The notes below the pieces were generated by a model. That model was not told where the DNA came from and searched no databases. It was given only the letters and a program-made list of their open reading frames with translations. A stretch of DNA of 64,000 bases. Origin: Thermoproteota archaeon (lineage in GTDB: Archaea; Korarchaeota; Korarchaeia; Korarchaeales; Korarchaeaceae). The DNA lies in contig JAOZFH010000047.1 of NCBI GenBank assembly GCA_027491415.1, positions 1-64,000 on the forward strand. The letters are read 5' to 3'. The number at the start of each line of letters is the position of its first letter. The stretch's first letter is position 1. A program made the translations under genes and the position numbers. Positions 7,121-14,703 of the stretch are shown piece by piece.

Positions 7121-8579
7121 AAGTGAAAGGGACGAGCTGAGACTCACAGCGCCCCTGAGTTGGCTGGACGGCGTGGATCCGGAGACGGGGGTGATAACCC
7201 AGCCCGGGCACCCTCAGGCCGGCCTCAGCGTCGCTGGGAAGCGCGTCGTTATGCCCCACTCGGTCGGATCCACCGTGGGGGCGTACGGCCTGTTCAAGCT
7301 TGCCAGGCACGGGGTCGCTCCGCGCGAGATAGTTCTGAAACACCCTGACAGCGTCACCATAAGCGCGGAGCTCGCTGGCATCCCCGTCAGGGTGCTGGGA
7401 GCCGTTGAGGCCCCGCGCCCAGAGGCCCCGGAGGGCGTCCCCGACGAGTTCGTTAGGTTTCTCCAGAAGGAGGCCTCCCTCGCCGGGGCTCATTCCTACA
7501 TCCCGGTGAGGTCCGTCCACCTCTCCGGGATATCCTACGCCACGATAGGAGACGCGGGGCTCGAGTTCTTGGAGGGCCTAGTCGAAAGGGGAGTCCGCTT
7601 TCGCACCCTCGTCACGACGAACCCGGCCGGGATGGACGTATCCCGCTGGCGAGAGATGGGGGTGCCGGAGAGCTTTGCCGAGAGGCAGATTCGGATCGTG
7701 AAGTCGCTGAACGAGATGGGGGCGACGCCCACGCTGACCTGCACCCCCTACCTAGCGGGAAACCTCCCCAGGCCAGGCGAGCACGTGTGCTGGGGGGAGT
7801 CCAGCGCCGTCGCGTTCGCGAACAGCGTCCTAGGTGCCAGAACAAACAGGGAGGGCTCGGTTAAGGCGATCGCTGCCGCCGTCGTGGGGCTAACGCCAGC
7901 CTACGGGATGCATCTGGATGAGAACCGGGCCCCCAGCGTGATCGTGGAGACCGACGGATCACTCTCCGGGACGACGGACTTCTCTGCAGCGGGCTACTTC
8001 GTGGGTGAGAGCGTCCCCAGGGGAGTCCCCCTCTATCGCGGCATTAAGGAGGCGTCTATCGACGAGCTCAAGGCCATGGGGGCGGGAGGAGCGGCGTCTG
8101 GGAGCATAGAGCTCTTCCACGTTGAGGGGATAACCCCCAACCCGATCGGGTCCCTCCAGGGGGGAGTGGAGGTTCTGAGGCTCGAGAGGCGAGACGTAGA
8201 CGGGACGATTGAGCAACTAAGCACGACCGGCTCGATGCCAGACCTCGTCACGCTCGGCTGCCCGCACCTTTCCCTGAGCGAACTCAGAGAGATTCACGGG
8301 CTCCTGAGGGGGAGGAAGGTCAGCGTCCCCTTCTGGCTGTTCACCGCCAGGGCGACGCTGAGCCAGCTTCCAGAGGGCGTGCTCAGGGACATGGAGGGGA
8401 GCGGGGCGAAGGTCTACGCCGACACGTGCATGGTGGTGGCCCCGCTGAGAGCCATGGGTTATCGCGTAATCGCGACGAACTCTGCCAAGGCCGCCAAGTA
8501 CCTCAGGACCCTCGGCGGGCTTGACGTGATCCTGCTCCCTACGCGCGAACTCGTCGAGAGGTTCTCCAGGCCAGCCTAG
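7113..8579 (+). CDS. Aconitase X, small and large subunits fused; candidate phosphomevalonate dehydratase
   Basis: AcnX proteins are Fe-S dehydratases; the archaeal two-subunit form dehydrates phosphomevalonate in the archaeal mevalonate pathway. Here the swivelling small-subunit domain is N-terminal (GVDPETGVITQPGHP, then GSTVGAYGLFKLA, about 20-90) and runs directly into the large catalytic domain (HLSGISYATIGDAG, LTCTPYLAGNLPRPGEHVCWGES, LGCPHLSLSE with cluster-ligand cysteine candidates). Length 488. The small domain seems to lack the usual first strands. TTG start preceded by GAGGAG, overlapping the previous stop. The mevalonate genes at 50843-54750 support the role; a hydroxyproline dehydratase is the bacterial alternative. 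Confidence 0.82.
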   Translation: MSKSERDELRLTAPLSWLDGVDPETGVITQPGHPQAGLSVAGKRVVMPHSVGSTVGAYGLFKLARHGVAPREIVLKHPDSVTISAELAGIPVRVLGAVEAPRPEAPEGVPDEFVRFLQKEASLAGAHSYIPVRSVHLSGISYATIGDAGLEFLEGLVERGVRFRTLVTTNPAGMDVSRWREMGVPESFAERQIRIVKSLNEMGATPTLTCTPYLAGNLPRPGEHVCWGESSAVAFANSVLGARTNREGSVKAIAAAVVGLTPAYGMHLDENRAPSVIVETDGSLSGTTDFSAAGYFVGESVPRGVPLYRGIKEASIDELKAMGAGGAASGSIELFHVEGITPNPIGSLQGGVEVLRLERRDVDGTIEQLSTTGSMPDLVTLGCPHLSLSELREIHGLLRGRKVSVPFWLFTARATLSQLPEGVLRDMEGSGAKVYADTCMVVAPLRAMGYRVIATNSAKAAKYLRTLGGLDVILLPTRELVERFSRPA

Positions 8580-8591
8580 CGGTGTCCCCCG

Positions 8592-9200
8592 ATGATAGAC
8601 CGCGAGAGGGCGGAGGCGGCGATAGTCGCGCTGCTGGTGGAGGATGTCGACCTGCTCGACCCGGAGGTCAGGGAGTACTTGATCGAGTCGGGAGCCCTCG
8701 TTAACGGTAAGATCAGGCCGATCAGGGCCGCCGTCTCGCTCGTGCTGGCTGGGGTCCCGCCGGAGAAGGCGGCGGCCCTCGTGGACTGGAGGGGGTTCGA
8801 GTCACTCGTACAAGAGTACCTAGAGGAGTTTGGCTATAGGATCGTCGCCAAGAGGTTCAGGTTCGCCCACTCGGGGAGAAGGTGGGAGATAGACCTCCTG
8901 GGCGTGGGGCCGCTGGCCGCGCTGGCGGTGGAGTGCAAGCTGTGGACAAACAGGAGGGCAATTCGGTCCAAGATCGCCGCCGAGGTCAGGACGCACCTTG
9001 AGAGAGTAAAGGCTTTCGTGGAGTCGAATTCGGCGATGAAGCTTGGCCTGAAGGTGAGGGTGATCCCTCTGGTGGTCGGGTGGTTTCCAGAAACGGGGGA
9101 GTTGGTGGAGGGGGTACCCTACGTCCCACTCTTCAAGCTCAACTCATTCTTGATGGAACTCGATCCCCTCGACGGCGACCTCGCCGGATTCGATCTCTGA
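8592..9200 (+). CDS. PD-(D/E)XK nuclease-like protein
   Basis: Probable member of the Mrr/Holliday-resolvase-like restriction endonuclease fold. The core reads WRGFESLVQEYLEEFGY, then RRWEIDLLGVG and LAVECKLW, that is Glu-x(n)-Asp-x(n)-Glu-x-Lys spaced as in PD-(D/E)XK nucleases (about residues 58-115). An N-terminal helical region of about 50 residues precedes it. Length 202. The ATG is preceded by GGTGT at six bases. No methylase or helicase partner sits nearby, so a DNA-repair or RNA-processing role is as likely as restriction. It converges with, and overlaps by 57 bases, the membrane protein on the other strand. Confidence 0.72.
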   Translation: MIDRERAEAAIVALLVEDVDLLDPEVREYLIESGALVNGKIRPIRAAVSLVLAGVPPEKAAALVDWRGFESLVQEYLEEFGYRIVAKRFRFAHSGRRWEIDLLGVGPLAALAVECKLWTNRRAIRSKIAAEVRTHLERVKAFVESNSAMKLGLKVRVIPLVVGWFPETGELVEGVPYVPLFKLNSFLMELDPLDGDLAGFDL

Positions 9201-9641
9201 CGCGCCTTCGTTCCTCAATACCGGCGGAGAAGGTGTTATGATCTCCCCCCTCCACCGCCCTCCTCTGAAGAATAGGGCGGCCTCTCTAGATGAGACCAGG
9301 TATATCGCCAGCAGGGCGAAGACGCCAGCCGCGGGCACGGTCCAGTCCCAGACCCTCCTGACCAAGAGCAGGTACGCTGACAGGGAGAGCAGTGCGGCAG
9401 TTCCAGAGGGCCGCCCCCACCTGGATCCCGAGAGGATTCCATAGGCCACGATGGTCGTTATCAGGGAGGTGGAGATCAGCAGGGCGCCTCCCTTCACAGA
9501 GATGGCTGGTGACCCGGGGATCACCTCCCTAACCATGACCTCAAGGCCGAGCGCCAGGTCTACCCCCAGGAAGAGCATCAGCCCTGAGGCGGCCAGCAGG
9601 GCTACCCCTGCCAGGGCGACCCCCTTGGGGATGCTGGCCAT
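9144..9641 (-). CDS. Small integral membrane protein, function unknown
   Basis: About 165 residues with four hydrophobic segments (near 8-30, 48-72, 82-92 and 100-118) and a charged C-terminal tail of about 45 residues. I do not recognise a family. The ATG is preceded by GAGGTGC at four bases and lies nine bases after the PRPP synthetase stop, so the two are one transcript. The 3' end runs 57 bases into the convergent nuclease gene, so the last part of the tail could be a frame extension of low conservation. Confidence 0.6.
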   Translation of the reverse strand: MASIPKGVALAGVALLAASGLMLFLGVDLALGLEVMVREVIPGSPAISVKGGALLISTSLITTIVAYGILSGSRWGRPSGTAALLSLSAYLLLVRRVWDWTVPAAGVFALLAIYLVSSREAALFFRGGRWRGEIITPSPPVLRNEGASEIESGEVAVEGIEFHQE

Positions 9642-9650
9642 TCGAGCACC

Positions 9651-10562
9651 TCACGCGACGCGCCTTATCTCGGCGGCGAGCTCCGGTATCACCGAGGCCT
9701 TGGAGCCGGCCCACTCAAGTGTGTCGGTGGCAACTATCACGTCCCCGCCAGCGCCCAGTATCCTGTCCAGCGCGCCCTGTGCAAGGACCGGGTGGACGAA
9801 CGCCGAGAAGACCCTCCTGGCCCCCATCCTCCTGGCGGCGGCTATCGCGGCCGCCATGGTCCCGCCGGTGGACACGATGTCGTCGACCACGACTACATCC
9901 CTCCCGGTGAGGTCGAACTCCTTGACGGTCATCTTGATCTCCCCGGTGTCCCTGTCCCTCTCCTTCACAAAAGACGTGTAGTCGCTTGCCTCAACGTGGT
10001 TGGCGAACTCCTCGGCCCAGATTATGGCCTCCTCGTCGGGGCCGACTATGAGGGGATCGCTCAAGTCGAATCTGCCGACCTCTCTGGCGAGCGCCGGGAT
10101 CCCGCTCACGTTGACGCCGGGTATCTCGTCGAAAAGGTCCCCAAATCTCTTGAGCCTGTGGAGGTGAACGGTGACGCTCAGGACGGCGTCGGCCCCTGCG
10201 TGGTAGAGGAGGTCTGCAACGTACTTCGAGCTCAGAGGTTCGCCGGGCCTGAAGATCTCGTCCTGCCTGGCGTACGGGAAGTAAGGAATCACCGCGATCA
10301 GGCGGCCCACCTTGAACTCCCTCTTCAGGTTCCTGAGGGTCAGCAGGACCTCCACTAGGTAATCGTTGGGCCTGCAGGCGGCCGCCTTCATTCGGAGGGC
10401 CAGGACCACCGTCTCTCCCCTGAGGACCTGCTCGGACCCCGCGAGGATTCTGGGCTGAAGCTCTCCATCTGGAAAGGTCCTTCTGGCGAGGAACACCATG
10501 TCAGCGGTCAGTTCAGATGCAAGAGACTTGGTAAACTCGTCTTCCGGTCCGACCACCAGCAT
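9651..10562 (-). CDS. prs: Ribose-phosphate pyrophosphokinase
   Basis: Makes PRPP from ribose 5-phosphate and ATP, the precursor of purines, pyrimidines, His and Trp. Two phosphoribosyltransferase-type domains: the N-terminal half carries FPDGE and PYFPYARQDEIF (ATP/flexible region), and the C-terminal half the PRPP-binding loop VVVVDDIVSTGGTM (about 216-229). Length 303 residues; archaeal class. ATG start at 10562. It is divergent from uridine phosphorylase, the two starts being about 80 bases apart, so both nucleotide-metabolism genes share one regulatory interval. Confidence 0.95.
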   Translation of the reverse strand: MLVVGPEDEFTKSLASELTADMVFLARRTFPDGELQPRILAGSEQVLRGETVVLALRMKAAACRPNDYLVEVLLTLRNLKREFKVGRLIAVIPYFPYARQDEIFRPGEPLSSKYVADLLYHAGADAVLSVTVHLHRLKRFGDLFDEIPGVNVSGIPALAREVGRFDLSDPLIVGPDEEAIIWAEEFANHVEASDYTSFVKERDRDTGEIKMTVKEFDLTGRDVVVVDDIVSTGGTMAAAIAAARRMGARRVFSAFVHPVLAQGALDRILGAGGDVIVATDTLEWAGSKASVIPELAAEIRRVA

Positions 10563-10641
10563 GATGGATCTCGAAGTCTCGCAGCCTCAGGGATTAATGG
10601 TTTCCCGAACAAGATCCCCCATGAAGGGGGTGACCTTTCCG

Positions 10642-11478
10642 TTGAGGGGCGAGTTTGAGAGCGCCGAGGAGCCGCGGACCAGCGAGGGTGAGATGTACCA
10701 TGTCGCACTCGGGCCTGGAGACGTCAGGAGGTACGCGCTTCTCCCGGGAGACGTAGAAAGGGCGGAGAAGATAGCCGCAGAGTGGGAAGAGCGTAGGCTC
10801 GTGGCGAAGCACAGGGAGTACGTCACTTACGTGGGTAGGTATGGGGGCGTGGACCTGATGGTCACGTCTACGGGCATCGGGGGGCCGGCCGCAGCGATCG
10901 CGGTCGACGAACTCTCCAGGCTCGGCGTGGACACCTTCATCAGGGTGGGGAGCACGGGGACCATAAGGCCGGAGGTCGAGCTGGGAGATCTCGTGATCTC
11001 CCTCGGGGCAGTAAGGCTAGACGGCGCCAGCGCGCAATACGTCAGGCCCGAATACCCCGCGGTGGCCCACTACGAGGTTGTGATGGCCCTCGTGGAGGCC
11101 GCCGAGTCGCTCGGATACAGGTACCACCTCGGCATCACGGCATCGACGGACAGCTTCTACACCGGACAGGGGAGACGAGGGTGTTGCGGATACTGGCAGA
11201 GCTGGATGAATAGCATAATTCCCGACCTGCAGTCTGCTGGTGTCGTCAACATCGAGATGGAGGCCGCCACGATCTTCACTCTGGCCTCGCTCTTCGGGCG
11301 GAGGGCCGGAGCGGTCTGCGCGGTCTACGCGCAGAGGGTGAGGGATGAGTTCGCGATAGCTGGGGAGAGAGAGGCCATAAAGACGGCGAACGAGGCGGTG
11401 AGGATTCTAGCGAAGTGGGATGAAGCCAAGAGGTCTGCCGGCAAGAGACACTTCTACCCGAGTCTGCTCAGGAGGTGA
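10642..11478 (+). CDS. Uridine phosphorylase
   Basis: Phosphorolyses uridine to uracil and ribose 1-phosphate. NP-1 family signatures: YALLPGDVERAEKIA, GIGGPAAAIAVDEL, RVGSTGTI, FYTGQGR and NIEMEAATIF. Start choices are ATG 10621 (no Shine-Dalgarno), TTG 10642 (GGTGA eight bases upstream, chosen) and ATG 10693 (GAGG five bases upstream). A short Cys/Trp-rich stretch (GRRGCCGYWQSW) follows the FYTGQGR motif. The stop sits inside the Shine-Dalgarno of the downstream PfkB kinase, so the two are translationally coupled, which suggests that the kinase acts on the released sugar. Confidence 0.9.
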   Translation: MRGEFESAEEPRTSEGEMYHVALGPGDVRRYALLPGDVERAEKIAAEWEERRLVAKHREYVTYVGRYGGVDLMVTSTGIGGPAAAIAVDELSRLGVDTFIRVGSTGTIRPEVELGDLVISLGAVRLDGASAQYVRPEYPAVAHYEVVMALVEAAESLGYRYHLGITASTDSFYTGQGRRGCCGYWQSWMNSIIPDLQSAGVVNIEMEAATIFTLASLFGRRAGAVCAVYAQRVRDEFAIAGEREAIKTANEAVRILAKWDEAKRSAGKRHFYPSLLRR

Positions 11479-11482
11479 GGGC

Positions 11483-12394
11483 TTGACCAAGATAGTAGCC
11501 GTCGGGAACGCCAACATCGACATCACGGTGTTTCTGCAGGAGGTTCCTAGGCCGGACGAGGATGTGGACGCTGATTCCGTGTCGCTGGGAATCGGAGGAA
11601 GCGCGTCCAACTTTGCCTCTACCTGCGCGCTGCTGGGCGAGGAGACCTCGATCGTCGCCGTGGTCGGCGGTGACCCCCTCGGCTCCCTCTACCTGAAGGA
11701 GATAACCCAGAGAGGCGTGGACACCGGGCTCGTCGAGGTGAGGGCCGACTCGCAGACCGGGTTCGTCGTGATTCTCAACGTAGCTGGATCCCAGAGGAGG
11801 ATGATTCGGTACCGCGGCGCGAACCTCCTACTCGCTGGCGACGTGCTCAGGAGGCGCGGCGAGGCTCTGAGGTCGGCCGAAGTCGTACACACATCCAGCG
11901 TAAGGCCCGCGGTAGTGCGGACCCTCATTGAGATGGGCCTCAGGCTCTCGTGGGATCCAGGTTGGACTGCCGTCAGTAGATACAAAGAGGAGGTATCCGA
12001 ACTCATGGAGACAGGTCGAATCCTCCGCGCATTCTTCAACGAGAAGGAACTGAGGGCAATGACGCGGTTGGACGACCTGAAGAGGGGGGCGACTGCCATT
12101 CACGAGATGGGAGTGGAAGAGGTCGTGGTTAAGAGGGGGGAAGCTGGCAGTGCAGCCCTAATCTTGAGAACCTGGTACGAGGCCCCCGCCCTACGGGTGA
12201 GAGCCGTAGACACAACAGGCGCTGGGGACGTGTTCGACGGGGCTTATACAGTCGCTAGGTTGAGGGGGCTTAGTCCCGGAGAGGCCCTGAGGGCAGCGAA
12301 CTTCGCCGCTGGGAAGACCGTAGAAGTCCCGGGAGCAGTCAGGGGTTTGCCTTCATGGAGTGAGATTCAATCATTCCTCAATGGAACCAGCTAG
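11483..12394 (+). CDS. PfkB-family carbohydrate kinase, candidate ribose-1-phosphate or nucleoside kinase
   Basis: Ribokinase-like fold. PfkB signature 1 region is GIGGSASNFAS (about 35-45) and signature 2 is DTTGAGDVFDGAY with the catalytic Asp and anion hole (about 245-257). Length 303. The TTG start is set by a full GGAGGTGA that overlaps the uridine phosphorylase stop. In Thermococcus a PfkB protein phosphorylates ribose 1-phosphate, and the coupling to a phosphorylase that releases that sugar makes this the leading guess. Ribokinase, fructokinase or nucleoside kinase activity remains possible. Confidence 0.85.
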   Translation: MTKIVAVGNANIDITVFLQEVPRPDEDVDADSVSLGIGGSASNFASTCALLGEETSIVAVVGGDPLGSLYLKEITQRGVDTGLVEVRADSQTGFVVILNVAGSQRRMIRYRGANLLLAGDVLRRRGEALRSAEVVHTSSVRPAVVRTLIEMGLRLSWDPGWTAVSRYKEEVSELMETGRILRAFFNEKELRAMTRLDDLKRGATAIHEMGVEEVVVKRGEAGSAALILRTWYEAPALRVRAVDTTGAGDVFDGAYTVARLRGLSPGEALRAANFAAGKTVEVPGAVRGLPSWSEIQSFLNGTS

Positions 12395-12430
12395 GGCGAC
12401 TCCGGGTGGATTCTGCCGATGTGTAAAAGG

Positions 12431-12440
12431 TTTAGAAAAA
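12431..12440 (+). promoter_or_regulatory. TATA-like box, leaderless promoter of the aminotransferase
   Basis: TTTAGAAAAA centred about 26 bases before GTG 12461, which places transcription start at the start codon itself. Confidence 0.5.
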
Positions 12441-12460
12441 TCCACCGAGGTCTCGCGGGG

Positions 12461-13654
12461 GTGTCCGGGTTGCCGGGTTTCGCCGATCGAATGTCTAAGT
12501 TGGGGGTTGAGGGTGCCTTCATAGTCCTCGCCAGGGCTAAGGAGCTCGAGAGGCAGGGGAAGAAGATAATTCACTGTGAGATAGGTCAGCCTGACTTCGA
12601 CACGCCAGCCCACATTAAGGAGGCCGCCAAGAAGGCCCTTGACGAAGGGTTCACGGGATACACACCATCGGCGGGTATAATGGAGCTCAGAGAGGCCATA
12701 GCCGAGTACGTCTCAAAGACCAGGGGGATAGACGTGACCCCCGACCAAGTCGTCGTCACCGTGGGCGCCAAGATTGGGATCTTCTCGGCGCTCATGGCCT
12801 TCGTGAACCCTGGAGAGGAAGTAATCATTCCGATGCCCGCCTACCCGTCGTATGAGAGCGTCACGGAGTTCGTGGGCGGGGTTGTGAAGCCTGTCGTGCT
12901 AAAGGAGGAGAGGGAGTTCTCGCCCAGCGGCGAGGAGATAGCCAAGGCCGTCACGGACAGGACTAAGGTCATCGTGATCAACACGCCATCCAACCCGACA
13001 GGTGGGGTCTACAAGAGAAAGGACCTTGAGGCCATAGTGGAGGTCGCCAAGGAGCACGATCTCTGGATAATCTCCGACGAGATCTACGAAGACATCATAT
13101 TCGACGGAAAGAAGCACGAGAGCATCCTTTCGATACCCGGCGCAGAGGAGAGGGCCGTCATGCTCAGCGGGTTCTCCAAGACCTACGCAATGACCGGTTG
13201 GAGGCTCGGCTACGTGGTAGCCCCCAAGGAGGTCGCCGACAAGATCACCAAGATCCAGCTCAACACGGTCTCCTGCCCCGTCTCCTTCGTCCAGAAGGCT
13301 GGCATCGCCGCGCTCAAGGGGCCCAGAGATGAGATCGAGGCGATGGTCCGGGAGTACGAGGAGAGGAGGGACCTCCTCTACAGGGAGATCAACAGGATAC
13401 CTGGCTTCAGCATGATCAAGCCCGCCGCCACGTTCTACGCCTTCCCGAACGTCAAGGAGCTCGGCGTGAAGTCAAAGGAGCTCGCCAACATGCTCCTAGA
13501 GGAGGCCGGCGTGGCGCTGCTCCCTGGAACCGACTTCGGCGCTCCGGGAGAGGGCTACCTGAGGCTCTCATTCGCCACCTCGAAGGAGAACCTGATGGAG
13601 GCCATGGAGAGGATCAGGGCGTTCGTTGAGGAGAAGTTCCCAAACGTTTCCTGA
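12461..13654 (+). CDS. Class I/II aminotransferase (aspartate aminotransferase type)
   Basis: PLP enzyme moving amino groups between amino and 2-oxo acids; the fold type I 'aspartate/aromatic' archaeal group. Seen: HCEIGQPDFDTP, the tyrosine/glycine region FTGYTPSAG, NTPSNPTGG, DEIYED and the PLP lysine in SGFSKTYAMTGWRLG (about 230). Length 397 from GTG 12461, which is also the expected transcription start; a longer frame from GTG 12419 would begin upstream of the TATA box. Substrate not certain from sequence; Asp or aromatic amino acids are likely. Confidence 0.92.
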   Translation: MSGLPGFADRMSKLGVEGAFIVLARAKELERQGKKIIHCEIGQPDFDTPAHIKEAAKKALDEGFTGYTPSAGIMELREAIAEYVSKTRGIDVTPDQVVVTVGAKIGIFSALMAFVNPGEEVIIPMPAYPSYESVTEFVGGVVKPVVLKEEREFSPSGEEIAKAVTDRTKVIVINTPSNPTGGVYKRKDLEAIVEVAKEHDLWIISDEIYEDIIFDGKKHESILSIPGAEERAVMLSGFSKTYAMTGWRLGYVVAPKEVADKITKIQLNTVSCPVSFVQKAGIAALKGPRDEIEAMVREYEERRDLLYREINRIPGFSMIKPAATFYAFPNVKELGVKSKELANMLLEEAGVALLPGTDFGAPGEGYLRLSFATSKENLMEAMERIRAFVEEKFPNVS

Positions 13655-13752
13655 TCCCCTCCTCCCCCTCTTTATCCCGCGTGAATGCCGGCGGGGAGCT
13701 CCTCGGGTGGGGCCCTACGTCTCTGAAGGAGTCGCCTGCTTCAGACTGATAC

Positions 13753-14262
13753 CTATATGCGCAGGATCTCAGCTGAGGGGTCCTCCGTGTCCAGGATGGC
13801 GATTGTTCTGTCCCCCGTAAGGCACCCGCAGGCCTCTCCCGGATTGAGCACAAGCGCAGAGCCGATCCGCGTGACTTCTGGCTCGTGAGTGTGACCATAG
13901 AGGACGATCTCGTAGTCTCCTGAACCCGCCAACAGGCGGGCCACGGTCTTCGTCAGCTTAAGCGAACCGAAGCCATGAAATAAGATTGCCCTTCTGTCTC
14001 CGAGCCACGTCTCAACGGGAGACGGGTGGAACGTCACATCCCCCTCGAGCGCGTCGAGGACCAGCTTGAACTCGGCCTCGTTGTTTCCCCTCAGAAGCAG
14101 CGTGGGGATCCCACTGTTGATTATGGGTTTAAGCGAGAAGGGGGAGACCAGATCCCCCAGGTGAACTACCTTGTCTACTGCCCTGGCCGCAAACATCTGG
14201 TAGGCGACCTCTATCGCCTCGAGGTCGTCGTGCGTGTCCGAGATGACTCCCACGAGCAACAT
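13753..14262 (-). CDS. YfcE/MJ0936-like metallophosphoesterase
   Basis: Small calcineurin-like phosphodiesterase. Metal-binding motifs in order: SDTHDD, HLGDLV, RGNNE, HGFGS and YGHTHEPE. Length 169 residues, the normal size of this group, whose members hydrolyse phosphodiester model substrates and whose physiological substrate is generally unknown. ATG directly preceded by GGTGA. Downstream of the NifX-like gene on the same strand with a 37-base gap, so probably co-transcribed. Confidence 0.92.
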   Translation of the reverse strand: MLLVGVISDTHDDLEAIEVAYQMFAARAVDKVVHLGDLVSPFSLKPIINSGIPTLLLRGNNEAEFKLVLDALEGDVTFHPSPVETWLGDRRAILFHGFGSLKLTKTVARLLAGSGDYEIVLYGHTHEPEVTRIGSALVLNPGEACGCLTGDRTIAILDTEDPSAEILRI

Positions 14263-14299
14263 TCACCCCCCCACGGAGAACTCTCGGGGAAGAGCCGCG

Positions 14300-14626
14300 C
14301 TACCTAGTGAGTCGGGAGAGCCCCTCGGCTATCTCCATCACGGCCGACTCCACTGACTTCTTAGAGGTCTCATGCGCTATTATGCCCCTCGACTCGATTA
14401 TGTCCCTGCTCTCAGGGTCCATCTCACCTGAGATTATGGCTCCGCAGTCCTTGAGCACATCCAGCGCTGAGGTCGCCCCCTGCCCCCTCCTGGTGTTCAC
14501 CCTGAGTTCAACCCTGGTGGGGCTCTTGCCCGTCAGGTCGTATATCGCAAAATACCGGGCCTGGTAAAAAGGCCCCTCCTTAACCTCAGACCCGTCATCG
14601 GTAGCTACTGCAACTCTGATGGGCAA
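14300..14626 (-). CDS. NifX/NifB-like (dinitrogenase FeMo-cofactor) domain protein
   Basis: Single small domain of the NifX/NafY/IssA family, which binds iron-sulfur or Fe-Mo clusters. The family start VAVATDDG and the end region GAIISGEMDPESRDIIESRG are recognisable. Length 108 residues. No nitrogenase gene is present in the window, so a general Fe-S or thioferrate storage or carrier role is more likely than nitrogen fixation. TTG start with GGAGGT eight bases upstream; a TATA-like TTTATTT lies about 60 bases before it. Confidence 0.82.
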   Translation of the reverse strand: MPIRVAVATDDGSEVKEGPFYQARYFAIYDLTGKSPTRVELRVNTRRGQGATSALDVLKDCGAIISGEMDPESRDIIESRGIIAHETSKKSVESAVMEIAEGLSRLTR

Positions 14627-14680
14627 AACCCTGAACCTCCCTCGGGTGTATCTACTGGGACCGCGCGGGCGTGGTCACCC

Positions 14681-14688
14681 AAATAAAT
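14681..14688 (-). promoter_or_regulatory. TATA-like box upstream of the NifX-like gene
   Basis: AATTTATT-type AT-rich element on the minus strand in the gap after the DHH-like gene. It would start a transcript near 14660, giving a leader of about 35 bases. Confidence 0.4.
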
Positions 14689-14703
14689 TGATGTGGTTCA
14701 GGC

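Noticed and set aside
14300-14626. Nitrogen-fixation gene
   Set aside because: Only a single NifX-like domain is present; no nifH, nifD, nifK or nifE in the window. The family also occurs in non-fixers.
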